From contig CAIQKM010000100.1 in the NCBI GenBank assembly GCA_903872345.1, forward strand, positions 1 to 64,000: a stretch of DNA of 64,000 nt, written 5' to 3'. Both the position numbers and the translations under genes were made by a program. The notes beneath the pieces are model-generated. The model made no database searches, was not told the DNA's origin, and saw only the letters and a list, made by a program, of their open reading frames with translations. How positions within the stretch are numbered: position 1 is the first letter of the stretch; every line of letters starts with the position of its first letter. This document shows, piece after piece, positions 54,930 to 63,945 of this stretch. The DNA is from an uncultured Verrucomicrobia subdivision 3 bacterium (lineage in GTDB: Bacteria; Verrucomicrobiota; Verrucomicrobiia; Limisphaerales; UBA11358).

Positions 54930-56252
54930 TTAACGGCGCCAGCTGGACGGACCCGAAGATTGCGGCCGCGCCCCGCCACCGTGATTGTGCGGACTGGAAC
55001 GCCCCGGCCCCCGGGACTGACCCGGACGTTGCTGTTGCCCCCGCTGCTGCGGACGCCCCTGTCCCTGCGGTGAGGCAAAGCGTCGTTCATTATCCGCCGG
55101 ATTATAGGGCGGAGCGGCGGCGGTGTAGTTGAACCCTTCCGCTTTTTTCCGGACAATTCCGCGGCCGATGAACCGTTCGAGCGCGCGCAGTTCGCCGTGA
55201 TCTTCCGAGGTCACGAAACTGATGGCGTCGCCGATGGCATTGGCGCGTCCCGTACGGCCGATCCGGTGGATGTAATCTTCCACGTGCATCGGGAAGTCGT
55301 AGTTGATCACGTGGGAAATGCCGTCCACGTCAATCCCGCGCGCCGCGATATCCGTCGCGACCAGCACCCGCACCGCGCCGGATTTGAAATCCTTCAACGC
55401 CCGCAGCCGCTGGCTTTGGGAACGGTTGGAATGCAGGGTGGCCGTGCGCACGCCGGCCTGTTCGAGCTGGCGCGCCAGGCGGTCGGCCGCATGTTTCATG
55501 CGGGAGAAAACCAGCACCATGTCCATCTGCGGTTCCTTGAGCAGATGCAGCAGCAGCGGCGTCTTCAGATGCTTCGGAATTTCGTACACCAACTGCGTGA
55601 CGGTTTCCGCCGGGTTGGATCGGCGGCCGATCTGGATGATTTTTGGCGCGCGTTGAAACTCGTGGGTCAGCGCTTCAATCTCCTTGGACAGCGTGGCGGA
55701 GAACATCAGCGTCTGCCGCTGTTTCGGCAACGCATTCACGATGCGTTTGATGGACGGCAGGAAGCCCATGTCCAGCATGCGGTCGGCCTCGTCCAGCACG
55801 AGAAATTTCAATTGCGAGAAATCCGCGCAACGCTGGCCCATGAGATCCAGCAACCGGCCGGGGCAGGCGATGACAATATCCGTGCCCGCACGCAGCGCGC
55901 GGATTTGGGGCTGTTCGCCCACGCCGCCGAACACCGTGGCCATGGTGATCGGCAGATGTTTGGCGTAAGCCCGGATGTTTTCCTCAATTTGCACCACCAG
56001 CTCGCGGGTGGGGGCCAGGATCAGCACGCGCGTGGCGCGGCGCGGTCCCGCCGGTTGGGCAATCAGCCGGGTGAGCATGGGCAGGGTGAAGGCTGCGGTC
56101 TTGCCGGTGCCCGTCTGCGCAATGCCGATCAGGTCGTGACCCGCCACAATGGGCGGAATCGCCGCGGTCTGAATCGGCGTCGGTTCGGTATAGCCGGCTT
56201 CCTGCACTGCCTGCAAAATTTTGGGGTCCAGCCCAAGTACTGAGAATGACAT
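54930..56252 (-). CDS. rhlE: DEAD-box RNA helicase, RhlE-like
   Basis: 440 aa. Q motif with YTEPTPIQTAAIPPIV, Walker A AQTGTGKT, LVLDEADRML, SAT in LMFSATLSKEIE, and HRIGRTGRAN. The last 55 residues are Gln/Pro/Gly/Arg-rich (SPQGQGRPQQRGQQQRPGQS), an RNA-binding tail common in RhlE/CsdA-like proteins. It probably unwinds structured RNA in ribosome assembly or mRNA decay. Single gene. Confidence 0.93.
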   Translation of the reverse strand: MSFSVLGLDPKILQAVQEAGYTEPTPIQTAAIPPIVAGHDLIGIAQTGTGKTAAFTLPMLTRLIAQPAGPRRATRVLILAPTRELVVQIEENIRAYAKHLPITMATVFGGVGEQPQIRALRAGTDIVIACPGRLLDLMGQRCADFSQLKFLVLDEADRMLDMGFLPSIKRIVNALPKQRQTLMFSATLSKEIEALTHEFQRAPKIIQIGRRSNPAETVTQLVYEIPKHLKTPLLLHLLKEPQMDMVLVFSRMKHAADRLARQLEQAGVRTATLHSNRSQSQRLRALKDFKSGAVRVLVATDIAARGIDVDGISHVINYDFPMHVEDYIHRIGRTGRANAIGDAISFVTSEDHGELRALERFIGRGIVRKKAEGFNYTAAAPPYNPADNERRFASPQGQGRPQQRGQQQRPGQSRGPGRSSPHNHGGGARPQSSGPSSWRR

Positions 56253-56359
56253 AATTGGGTATTATAACCGATCCCATGGCAATAGCACGCAATTAAAGTG
56301 CGCAAATCTTATGTCATATTGTTTCTGAGTGTATCCTCAAAGGTACGGACCGTTATAAT

Positions 56360-56842
56360 TTAGCTGTGACATTCTTGCGTTCCCAACTTTGCCAGTTTTG
56401 TTTTCCATCTCAAAAAAAACAAAAAGCCAATGATCGCGAATTGAACGAGCAAAAACACAGACACGATCGGAACAACAAAATGGGGTGATTCTTTTATGGT
56501 CTTTAAGGCATAGCTAGTCGTACCGGCTTCTTCAATGTCCGCCATTATGTCCCTGATAATGCCAGTATAGCTGATGCCCATTAACAATAGTACCAGACAG
56601 GTAATATAAGTATTCTTGGCCCATGGCAGTAACAGGCCGATGGCGGGCCAAACGATCAACCCACCAGAGACCCAGACACCTTGCACACGTATCACCGGGG
56701 AGTAAAACAGATAGCCAAAGACGCCGCTGCCATGGCCCGCCCCGCTCAAAGCAAAACCTAAAAACCCGAGCAGTTTGGCCGCAACTAGTGCCAACAGCAT
56801 CAACACGATGGATAATATGATTTGTGTTTGATATTTGCTCAT
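56360..56842 (-). CDS. Hypothetical multi-pass membrane protein
   Basis: 160 aa with four or so helices (IILSIVLMLLALVAAKLLGF, VSGGLIVWPAIGLLLPW, LVLLLMGISYTGIIRDIM, VVPIVSVFLLVQFAIIGFLF). Composition is visibly more AT-rich than flanking genes, which hints at a recent acquisition. Family not recognised. It shares about 70 bp of upstream space with the divergent DnaJ-like gene. Confidence 0.7.
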   Translation of the reverse strand: MSKYQTQIILSIVLMLLALVAAKLLGFLGFALSGAGHGSGVFGYLFYSPVIRVQGVWVSGGLIVWPAIGLLLPWAKNTYITCLVLLLMGISYTGIIRDIMADIEEAGTTSYALKTIKESPHFVVPIVSVFLLVQFAIIGFLFFLRWKTKLAKLGTQECHS

Positions 56843-56911
56843 CTCAATTTCTTTTACGCGCAAACCGTATGTTACTCTGTTGTCACAGCTTTACTTGCTT
56901 ATCCCGCGTTG

Positions 56912-57817
56912 ATGAATCGGCTTCGCACCACCCTCGCATCCCAACCCGCTTCCTGTCAATTCGATAGACACTATTACGAGCTTGTCACGTTCCAGGGAAC
57001 CCACCAATGGACTTTCAGCCCAAGTAATGACTTGCCGGCTGGCGTCCGCCGGAAAAATTTCCTAATCTCCCCCCGCTTGCAAACCGCCACGCCTGATTAT
57101 TACGCCACGCTGGGACTCGACCGGTGCTGCACGGACGAACAAATCCGCGCGGCCTACCGCCTGCTCGCGAAACAATATCACCCCGATGTGAATCCCGGCA
57201 GTCGCGATGCCCAGGCCCGCATCCAGGCCCTCAACGGCGCGTATGAAATTCTGAGCGATCCCGCGCGCCGGCAGGCCTACGACGAAGAACGTTCCGCCCG
57301 CCCCAAACCCGCCGCCGCCAAACGCACCGGCCGGGCGGCGGCCAGCATCACCAAGGAAATGCATCTGGGCATTCAGGAGTTTTTGCGCGGCACCACCCTC
57401 GAAGTCCGCGTGCAGGACCCCGCCAATCCCGACGGCGCGGAAATCTATGAACTCGTCGTGCCCCCGGAAACCGCGCCCGGCACGCGCTTTCGCATCGCAC
57501 GCACCGGCGCCTTTGCCTGTGGCGTTGTGCTGGTCAAGGTGAAGGCCAAGCCCGATTTTCGTTTTAAGACGCGCGGCTCCGATCTGCGCTGCGATTTGAA
57601 AATCAGCGCCCAGCGCGCCACGCAAGGCGGCTCGGAATCGGTGCGCGGAGCCACCGGCGATTTTCTGCGCGTCACCATTCCCAAAAATGTCGCGCGCGGC
57701 GAAATCATCCGCCTGTCCGGCCAAGGCCTGCCCAAGCCCCGTGGCGGCCGCGGCGACCTGCTGGTGAGGATTACCTACCGCCCGGAAGTGTTCGTCACGC
57801 GCAAACCGGCGCGTTGA
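56912..57817 (+). CDS. DnaJ-like co-chaperone (CbpA type)
   Basis: About 301 aa from ATG 56912. The J domain (about residues 60-125) begins TPDYYATLGLDRCCTDEQIR, with AKQYHPDVNPGSRDAQ carrying HPD. No zinc-finger domain; two C-terminal substrate-binding domains follow (MHLGIQEFLRGTTLEVRV; FLRVTIPKNVARGEIIRLSG then QGLPKPRGGRGDLLVRI). The roughly 55 residues ahead of the J domain look unusual, so the true start could be later. Would stimulate a DnaK-type Hsp70. Confidence 0.85.
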   Translation: MNRLRTTLASQPASCQFDRHYYELVTFQGTHQWTFSPSNDLPAGVRRKNFLISPRLQTATPDYYATLGLDRCCTDEQIRAAYRLLAKQYHPDVNPGSRDAQARIQALNGAYEILSDPARRQAYDEERSARPKPAAAKRTGRAAASITKEMHLGIQEFLRGTTLEVRVQDPANPDGAEIYELVVPPETAPGTRFRIARTGAFACGVVLVKVKAKPDFRFKTRGSDLRCDLKISAQRATQGGSESVRGATGDFLRVTIPKNVARGEIIRLSGQGLPKPRGGRGDLLVRITYRPEVFVTRKPAR

Positions 57818-57830
57818 AAATCTTTCCCGG

Positions 57831-57901
57831 GTAGCAGCCGACGTGAGGAGGCTCAAACATCTTGCGGGGCGCTCATTTTTGAGAGACTCACGTCGGCTGC
57901 T
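57831..57901. repeat. Palindromic repeat, GTAGCAGCC family, copy 3
   Basis: Left arm GTAGCAGCCGACGTGAGGAG, right arm GAGACTCACGTCGGCTGC. Both arms carry the GTGAG/CTCAC variant where copies at 7521 and 36124 have GTAAG/CTTAC, so the pairing is kept. Interior CGCTCATTTTTGAGAG is shared with copy 2. Confidence 0.85.
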
Positions 57902-57951
57902 GCTTTTTCAACGGCCCGCGCTGCCGGGCGCATCTTGCGGTCACTCCCCCC

Positions 57952-58117
57952 GTAGCGGCGGGCATCTTGCCGGCCGTAGAGCCGGTGCTTCCAGCCCGGC
58001 GGAACTGGCTTCGCAAGCACCAGTGGCTGGTTATGCGCCAGGGGTCGGGCAATTTTACGGTTCTCCCCGGCCGCCAAGCTGCCGCCCTCCACCGCCGGCA
58101 GGGATGCCCGCCGCTAC
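57952..58117. repeat. GTAGCGGCGGGC element, copy B
   Basis: 166 bp bounded by inverted ends: GTAGCGGCGGGCATCTTGCC and, from the right, GTAGCGGCGGGCATCCCTGCC when reversed. Interior GAGCCGGTGCTTCCAGCCCG is identical to the copy inside gspJ. The 57818-58226 gap otherwise holds only copy 3 of the palindromic family and the NIPSNAP promoter area. Confidence 0.85.
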
Positions 58118-58226
58118 TCTTCCAGGGCTATGCCTCAAGATGCGCCCCGCGCTGCCGAGCCTCAATTGCGTTTGTAACCTCCGGAACCCGCTTCCGTCTT
58201 TCCCACCATATAGCTACTCTATTCTC

Positions 58227-59015
58227 ATGATCACACGCCTTGCCCTTCCTGCCGTTCTGGCTCTGACCTGCCTGTTCACCCTGCTGGTCAGCCCTATCCG
58301 CGTCATTGCTGCCGATGCGGAAAAGCCGCAATATTATGAACTGCTCGTTTACACCACCTCATCCGCCGACCAGCAGCAGCGTGTAAATGATTACTGGCAA
58401 AACGCCGCCATCCCCGCCTACAACCGTCTGGGCATTAATCCCATCGGCGTTTTCACCGAGCTGACCAATTCCATCACGAACAGCATTTACGTGTTCATCC
58501 CCTGCGATTCGCTGGAACAATTCGGTGCCATTCCCGCCAAGCTCGCGGCGGACACCGTCTATCAGCAGGCCGCCGCCGAATTCTTGAATGCGCCGAAAGC
58601 GACTCCGGCCTACGACCGTTTTGAAAGTTCCCTGCTCGTCGCCTTCGACGGCATGAAACACATGGTCCTTCCGCCTGCCGACAAAAAGCCGAACGTCTTT
58701 GAACTGCGCACGTACCTCAGCTCCAGCGAAGGCAAGGGCTTGAACAAGATTCAAATGTTTCAAAGCGGCGAAATCGACGTCATGAAACAGGTGGGCCTTG
58801 CCCCCATTTTTTACGGTCGCACCATTGCCGGTCTGCACATGCCGTGCCTGGTTTACATGACCTGCGGCGAAGACATGGAAGCCCACAAGAAACATTGGCA
58901 GGGCTTTGGCAGCGCCCCGGTCTGGAAACAGTTGCAGGCCGATCCGCAATACAAGGACAACATGATCAAGGCCATCCGACTCATCCTCAAGCGCACGTCG
59001 GCCTCGCAGATCTGA
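58227..59015 (+). CDS. Secreted NIPSNAP-family protein
   Basis: 262 aa. Signal peptide MITRLALPAVLALTCLFTLL to about residue 29 (AADAEKPQ). Two NIPSNAP domains follow: YYELLVYTTSSADQQQRVND (near residue 36) and VFELRTYLSSSEGKGLNKIQ (near 160) with MFQSGEIDVMKQVGLAPIFY. Dimeric alpha-beta barrel fold, function unknown; such proteins are abundant in Verrucomicrobiota and Planctomycetes. The frame runs back through the repeats to 57843 without a stop, but the signal peptide fixes the start. Confidence 0.88.
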   Translation: MITRLALPAVLALTCLFTLLVSPIRVIAADAEKPQYYELLVYTTSSADQQQRVNDYWQNAAIPAYNRLGINPIGVFTELTNSITNSIYVFIPCDSLEQFGAIPAKLAADTVYQQAAAEFLNAPKATPAYDRFESSLLVAFDGMKHMVLPPADKKPNVFELRTYLSSSEGKGLNKIQMFQSGEIDVMKQVGLAPIFYGRTIAGLHMPCLVYMTCGEDMEAHKKHWQGFGSAPVWKQLQADPQYKDNMIKAIRLILKRTSASQI

Positions 59016-59027
59016 GTTGCTGACGGG

Positions 59028-59555
59028 TTAATTTCCAAAAAGGTCGGCGGGTTTTCCGCCGGCTTTTTCCGCCGCCGAAAATTCCGCCAGCAAGGTTTTC
59101 AACTGCTCCTTGGTGTGCGATTTTTTGACCTGGGCGATGGCTTCATTTGCCAGCACGTCGCAGCGTTCATTGCCGGCATCACCGGCATGGCCTTTCACCC
59201 AATGCCATTTCACCTTATGACCGGCCACGGCGGCGGATAATTCGCGCCACAGATCCGCATTCTTAACCGGCTGCTTGGCCTGGGTGCGCCAACCGTTGCG
59301 CTTCCAGTTGGCCATCCACTTGGTCACGCCATTCTTCACGTACTGGGAATCGGTGTGAAACTCCACTTCGCACGGCTCTTTTAAGGCGCTCAGCGCCGCA
59401 ATCGCCGCCTGCAATTCCATGCGGTTATTAGTCGTCGCCGGCACGCCGCCGCTCAACTCCCGTTTGTGTTCGCCGTAGGTAAGCACCACGCCCCAGCCGC
59501 CCGGACCCGGGTTGCCATGGCATCCGCCATCGGAATGGATGATCACCTGTTTCAT
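59028..59555 (-). CDS. rnhA: Ribonuclease HI
   Basis: 175 aa from ATG 59555. Removes RNA from RNA-DNA hybrids. Active residues are visible in [18 protein letters not shown] (Asp), [16 protein letters not shown] (Glu), [15 protein letters not shown] (Asp) and [14 protein letters not shown] (Asp, with the flexible-loop His). C-terminal extension of about 25 residues beyond the usual 150. Alone on its strand. Confidence 0.95.
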   Translation of the reverse strand: MKQVIIHSDGGCHGNPGPGGWGVVLTYGEHKRELSGGVPATTNNRMELQAAIAALSALKEPCEVEFHTDSQYVKNGVTKWMANWKRNGWRTQAKQPVKNADLWRELSAAVAGHKVKWHWVKGHAGDAGNERCDVLANEAIAQVKKSHTKEQLKTLLAEFSAAEKAGGKPADLFGN

Positions 59556-59754
59556 CGGTGCAGTTGATTGAGCGGCAGTATGCATGGGTGTTTTCTGGCG
59601 GCGCAAATTCAATATCAGTCGGCCGGCCATGGCGAGCAGATTTGGTGGTCGCCCGCCAAAAATTGCAGCGGCAATATGCCGGCCAATAGAGATGGGAAGT
59701 GCGTGAAGAGCGTTGTTGAGTCGGCGGGCGAACCTCTGCTATGCTCAGGCACTC

Positions 59755-60087
59755 ATGAGCAAACCCGTTTGTCCGATGTGCGAAATGGCCGAAGTCCTCG
59801 AATTCCCCGATAAATGGGAATGCGTTACCTGCGGCCACGAATGGCCCCGCGAAGCCGCCCCTGAAGCCCCCGACGCCCCCCGCGTGGTCAAAGACGCCCA
59901 CGGCAACGTGCTTGCCGATGGCGACTGCGTCATCCTCATCAAAGATCTGAAACTCGGCGGCTCCTCCGTGCTCAAAGGCGGCTCCAAGTCCAAGCCCATC
60001 CGCATTGTGGACGGCGACCACGAAATCGACTGCAAAGTGGACGGCATCGCCGTTTGCCTGAAGGCGTGCTTCGTGAAGAAGGCGTAG
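59755..60087 (+). CDS. PhnA/YjdM-like zinc-ribbon protein
   Basis: 110 aa. N-terminal zinc ribbon CPMCEMAEVLEFPDKWECVT then CGHEW, and a C-terminal SH3-like domain (DGDCVILIKDLKLGGSSVLK, DHEIDCKVDGIAVCLKACFV). The family is annotated alkylphosphonate utilisation PhnA but shows no proven enzymatic role. ATG at 59755. Confidence 0.9.
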   Translation: MSKPVCPMCEMAEVLEFPDKWECVTCGHEWPREAAPEAPDAPRVVKDAHGNVLADGDCVILIKDLKLGGSSVLKGGSKSKPIRIVDGDHEIDCKVDGIAVCLKACFVKKA

Positions 60088-60093
60088 TCTTGC

Positions 60094-60116
60094 GGAGCGC
60101 GGGTCTGTGACCCGCA
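60094..60116. repeat. Solo GGAGCGC hairpin
   Basis: GGAGCGCGGGTCTGTGACCC then GCAG; stem GCGGGTC-TGT-GACCCGC. Same consensus as the element ends at 28270, 36782 and 47272 with a differently paired stem. Confidence 0.7.
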
Positions 60117-60265
60117 GAAACGATCATTTGCAAGATCGCCTGGCTTATATCCATGATCCATGTCACTTGGATACCCTGATATTGCTGCGGCTCACCGTGC
60201 CGCGCTTCGCTATAGATCGGCTTTAATCTTTGTGCCCCTGCGCCGCTCCGGCTAGCATCCCCGCC

Positions 60266-61522
60266 ATGATTTCGCAGCGGTGGCTCCGCATCATTCCGGT
60301 GGCGCTGGTCATGTACACCATTTCGTACGTGGACCGCACGAATGTTTCGCTGGCGCTGGACCCGAAAATCTCCTCCATGATGCACGACCTGCTCATGGAT
60401 GATCGCATGAAGGGGCAGGCGGCGGGCATTTTCTTTCTCGGTTACGTGCTGTTGCAAATGGCCGGCGGCCACTTCGCCAGCCGGTGGAGCGCCCGCAAAC
60501 TCATCAGCCTCTGCCTCATCTTCTGGGGCGTCTTTGCCGTGGGCTGCGGCCTGGCCAAAACTTTTTATCAATTCGAAGCCGCCCGCTTCCTGCTCGGCAT
60601 GGCCGAAAGCAGCGTTTACCCCGCCACGCTTGTGCTGCTCGCCAACTGGTTTCCCAGCGCGGAACGCGCCCGCGCCAACGCCTGCTGGAATCTCTGCCAA
60701 CCCCTCGCCGTGGCCGCCTCCGCCCCGCTCACCGGCTGGCTGCTCGGCGCCTATGGCTGGCAAACCATGCTCACGCTCGAAGGCGCGCTGCCCTTCGTCT
60801 GGCTGCCCATCTGGTGGTTTGGCATTCGCGACCATCCCCGCGAAGCCAAATGGATTTCCGCGCAAGAACGTGATTTTCTGGAAACCACCCTGGCCCGCGA
60901 AGCCGCCCAACTTGAGCCTGCGATCAAAATTCCCTTCTGGCACCGGCTCGCCCGCCGGGAAATTCTGGTCATGGTGATCATGAACTTCCTCCATAATTCC
61001 GCCGCCTATGGTTGCATGGCCTTTTTCACCGACGGCCTGAAGGCGAAACATTTTAGCGCCATGGCATACGGACTCCTCTTCGCTGCGCCCTATGGGGTCA
61101 CCGCTATTATCATGATGCTGAATTCCTGGCACTCGGACAAAACCCGCGAACGGCGCGGCCACGTCGCCCTCGTGTACACTCTCAGCGGCTTGAGCCTGAT
61201 TTTAAGCGTGCTGCTAAAAGACCATTTCTGGGTGTCCTACGGCTGCATGTGCCTGGCCATTCCCGGACCCTTCGCCGCCCTCGCGCCCTTCTGGGCCATC
61301 CCCACCGAAACCCTGCCGCGCAACGTCTTCGCCCCCGTCATCGGTCTGGTCAACGCCCTCGGCAACACCGGCGGTTTCGCCGGCCCCTACATCGTCGGCT
61401 GGCTCAAGACCGAATATCAAAGCGTGGCGATTCCCTTCACGGCTTTGGGCATTGGGATGCTGGTGGCGGCGGGACTGGCTTTCCTGTTGCCGAAAAGTGC
61501 GGTGACCGTTGCCACCAAATAA
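60266..61522 (+). CDS. MFS transporter, anion:cation symporter (ACS)-like
   Basis: 418 aa, 12 membrane helices. The first loop reads SYVDRTNVSLAL, as in ACS-family carriers of sugar acids or organic anions (for example galactonate or tartrate). SSVYPATLVLLANWFPSAER and the central GIRDHPREAKWISAQERDF are family text. Substrate unresolved. No catabolic genes flank it; a terminator lies downstream. Confidence 0.85.
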   Translation: MISQRWLRIIPVALVMYTISYVDRTNVSLALDPKISSMMHDLLMDDRMKGQAAGIFFLGYVLLQMAGGHFASRWSARKLISLCLIFWGVFAVGCGLAKTFYQFEAARFLLGMAESSVYPATLVLLANWFPSAERARANACWNLCQPLAVAASAPLTGWLLGAYGWQTMLTLEGALPFVWLPIWWFGIRDHPREAKWISAQERDFLETTLAREAAQLEPAIKIPFWHRLARREILVMVIMNFLHNSAAYGCMAFFTDGLKAKHFSAMAYGLLFAAPYGVTAIIMMLNSWHSDKTRERRGHVALVYTLSGLSLILSVLLKDHFWVSYGCMCLAIPGPFAALAPFWAIPTETLPRNVFAPVIGLVNALGNTGGFAGPYIVGWLKTEYQSVAIPFTALGIGMLVAAGLAFLLPKSAVTVATK

Positions 61523-61625
61523 GTCGGACGGGGGTTCGCCAGCGGCAAATGGATTGGGACGGCAAGGACCCAACACACGGTACGCGTCCCAACGGGATCA
61601 AGGTAAATTCCGGGTTCATTAACCG

Positions 61626-61667
61626 CCGCTCACGATGCCTTGTTATTTATCGTGGGCGGAATTTTTG
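61626..61667 (+). terminator. Rho-independent terminator after the MFS gene
   Basis: CCGCTCACGAT / ATCGTGGGCGG, 11 bp with one wobble, followed by AATTTTTG. About 104 bp after the stop. Confidence 0.7.
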
Positions 61668-61755
61668 ACGCGGGGATTTTTCACACCGGCTCTGAAGGCC
61701 GCATTTCGGCTGGCATGTCATTTCGCGCGCATTAAATGCGCCCCGCCGAATTGCC

Positions 61756-63723
61756 TCAGACCATGATCGGCAGGATCAGCATGGCGCGGCCCAGGTGATA
61801 CAGGCGGCGCTGCAATTCAAACACGGTATGGTTGTGCAGCCAGCGGGTGATCATGCTCTCATCCTTGAAAACGAGCTGACCCGCGAAGAATTGCGCCTGC
61901 GGATATTTCTGCGCGATGCGGTCGCATAGCGTCGCCGCCTCCGCCACGATGTCCGTGCCCAAAGCGAGTTGCGATTCCGCATAGAAACCGCGCCGGCTCA
62001 TGTACGCCACATAGCGGTCCACCTCGCGCCGGGAATGTTCGCGCAGGTTTTCCACCTCGGCCGCGCCCTTGAAATTCCCCGCGTCCAGCACGCCCACCTG
62101 CACAAAAATGAAATTGTTATACACCTTGGGAAACATCCGCACAATCGCCAGCAGCGTGTGCAGGCCCAGGCCGTTAAAACCGTTCACCAGCAGCACGGCC
62201 GTGCGCGCATTCGGATCGCACGGCGGCGGCGTTTTTTCCACCGGCACGGACAAGGTCGCGTCATCCGCCAGCGCGGCGGCCACAAGTTCGTTCAGGCGGT
62301 GCAGTTTTTTCTGCGTGTGCAGGTAATGATTCTTCACCCAGAAGGAAATTCCCACCAGCACGCCGGTGACCAGCAGGGTGATCCAGCCGCCCTCGTCAAA
62401 TTTCGCCACGCACAGCAAGATCAGGATGCCGCCCGTGAGCAGCAGGCCGAGGCCGTTCAGGAAAATCTTGGAACGCCATTTCGGCTCCTTGTCCCGCACC
62501 AGCCACCAGTGCCGCACCATCCCGAGCTGCGAGAGGCTGAACGTGATGAACACGTTGATGCTGTACAGCACCACCATCACATTGACCGCCGCCGCCGTGA
62601 AATACACCACCGTAAACGCCGCCGCCCCCATCAGCAGCACCCCGTTCTGCGTTACCAGCCGGTCGCTCAACGTCGCCAGCCGCGTGGGCATCCAGCGGTC
62701 CACCGCCATGTTCGCCAGCACCCGCGGACCGCCGAAAAAGCCCGTCTGCGCCGCAATGATCAGCAGCGCCGCCGAGGATGACATCGCCGCCACTACGAAC
62801 GTGCGCGACAGTCCCGGCGACCAGGCGGACGTCATGGTCTCAAACAGCACCGCGTTCAGCGTTTTGCCGTCCACCGGCACCACGTGATACAGCAGATATG
62901 CCACCAGCAGCCCGCCCACCACCAGCGAGAGCGAGACGCTCATGTAAATCATCGTCCGCTTGCCCGTCTGCACCCGCGGCTCGCGCAAGGTGTTCAAACC
63001 GTTGCTCACCGCCTCAATGCCCGTGTATGTGCCGGCCCCCAGGCTGTACGCCCGGAGCAACACCGCGAACAGCCCGATCAACCCCGTCTCCGCGCTGGCT
63101 GTCCGCACATCCGCAATGACGCCGTGGCCGATCTCCGGCAGACTGCCCAGATGCGTGGCCAGCGACCACAGGATCGCGAACGTGTACGTCCCCACAAACA
63201 CGAAAAAGATCGGCACCCACAAGACCACCGATTCCTTCACCCCGCGCAGATTCAGCACGGTCAGAAACACCACCACGCCCAGCGAAAATCCCATCTTATA
63301 ACCCAGCACCCCTCCTGGCAGCATACTGAACAGCGCGTCCGCCCCGCTGCTCACACTCAACGCAATGGTCAGGATATAATCCCCGATCAGCGCGCACCCG
63401 GAGATCACCCCCATGGTCGGCGACAGCAACTTGCTCGCCACCAAATACCCGCCGCCGCCCGTCGGAAATTCCTCAATGATCTGCGAATAGCTCGCGCAAA
63501 TGATCACAATGGTAATCACCGACGCCAGCGCCACGAACAGGCTCAGGTAGGTATGGGACTTGAGCGCCAGAAACGCCGCCTCCGGACCGTAGCACGAGGA
63601 AGACAAACCGTCCGCCCCCAGCCCCACCCAGGCCAGCAGCGCCACCAGCGACATGTTGTGAAAGATGTTTTTGTCCGAGAGATTCCGCGCCCGGCCAATC
63701 ACCAGATTTTTGATCCAGTCCAT
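61756..63723 (-). CDS. APC-superfamily permease, KimA-like potassium transporter
   Basis: 655 aa. About 12 N-terminal membrane helices and a C-terminal cytoplasmic domain of about 190 residues. The start SDKNIFHNMSLVALLAWVGL, LSSSCYGPEAAF and FPTGGGGYLVASKLLSPTMG parallel KimA (YdaO), a K+ importer inhibited by c-di-AMP. The C-terminal part (ARTAVLLVNGFNGLGLHTLL) has a universal-stress-like texture. Ion specificity is inferred only; amino-acid permease is the alternative. Confidence 0.8.
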   Translation of the reverse strand: MDWIKNLVIGRARNLSDKNIFHNMSLVALLAWVGLGADGLSSSCYGPEAAFLALKSHTYLSLFVALASVITIVIICASYSQIIEEFPTGGGGYLVASKLLSPTMGVISGCALIGDYILTIALSVSSGADALFSMLPGGVLGYKMGFSLGVVVFLTVLNLRGVKESVVLWVPIFFVFVGTYTFAILWSLATHLGSLPEIGHGVIADVRTASAETGLIGLFAVLLRAYSLGAGTYTGIEAVSNGLNTLREPRVQTGKRTMIYMSVSLSLVVGGLLVAYLLYHVVPVDGKTLNAVLFETMTSAWSPGLSRTFVVAAMSSSAALLIIAAQTGFFGGPRVLANMAVDRWMPTRLATLSDRLVTQNGVLLMGAAAFTVVYFTAAAVNVMVVLYSINVFITFSLSQLGMVRHWWLVRDKEPKWRSKIFLNGLGLLLTGGILILLCVAKFDEGGWITLLVTGVLVGISFWVKNHYLHTQKKLHRLNELVAAALADDATLSVPVEKTPPPCDPNARTAVLLVNGFNGLGLHTLLAIVRMFPKVYNNFIFVQVGVLDAGNFKGAAEVENLREHSRREVDRYVAYMSRRGFYAESQLALGTDIVAEAATLCDRIAQKYPQAQFFAGQLVFKDESMITRWLHNHTVFELQRRLYHLGRAMLILPIMV

Positions 63724-63910
63724 ACAATTATATGCGCGGTGTCATCGGACAACGCCCGGATATTGGGAAAGTTCAGAGTGCAACGGCATGAGTGAAGCAA
63801 ATATGGCCTAAAATGTCAATTTTGGGGTAATCCCGCCCCCACGGTGCTCCCGCCGGCGCCATCCGGGTGGGCGGAGACAATGAAAACACCACCACAGCCC
63901 CCCACCATCT

Positions 63911-63945
63911 GCCATTTGCCATTTGCCATTTGCCATTTGCCATTT
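63911..63945. repeat. Tandem heptamer repeat GCCATTT
   Basis: Five consecutive GCCATTT units. It lies about 190 bp upstream of the permease start, in a 277-bp end region with no gene; a TTGACA-like word sits at 63814-63819 on the minus strand. Confidence 0.85.

Noticed and set aside
57843..58226. N-terminal extension of the NIPSNAP frame through the repeats
   Set aside because: It is repeat DNA read as protein; a clean signal peptide begins at 58227.
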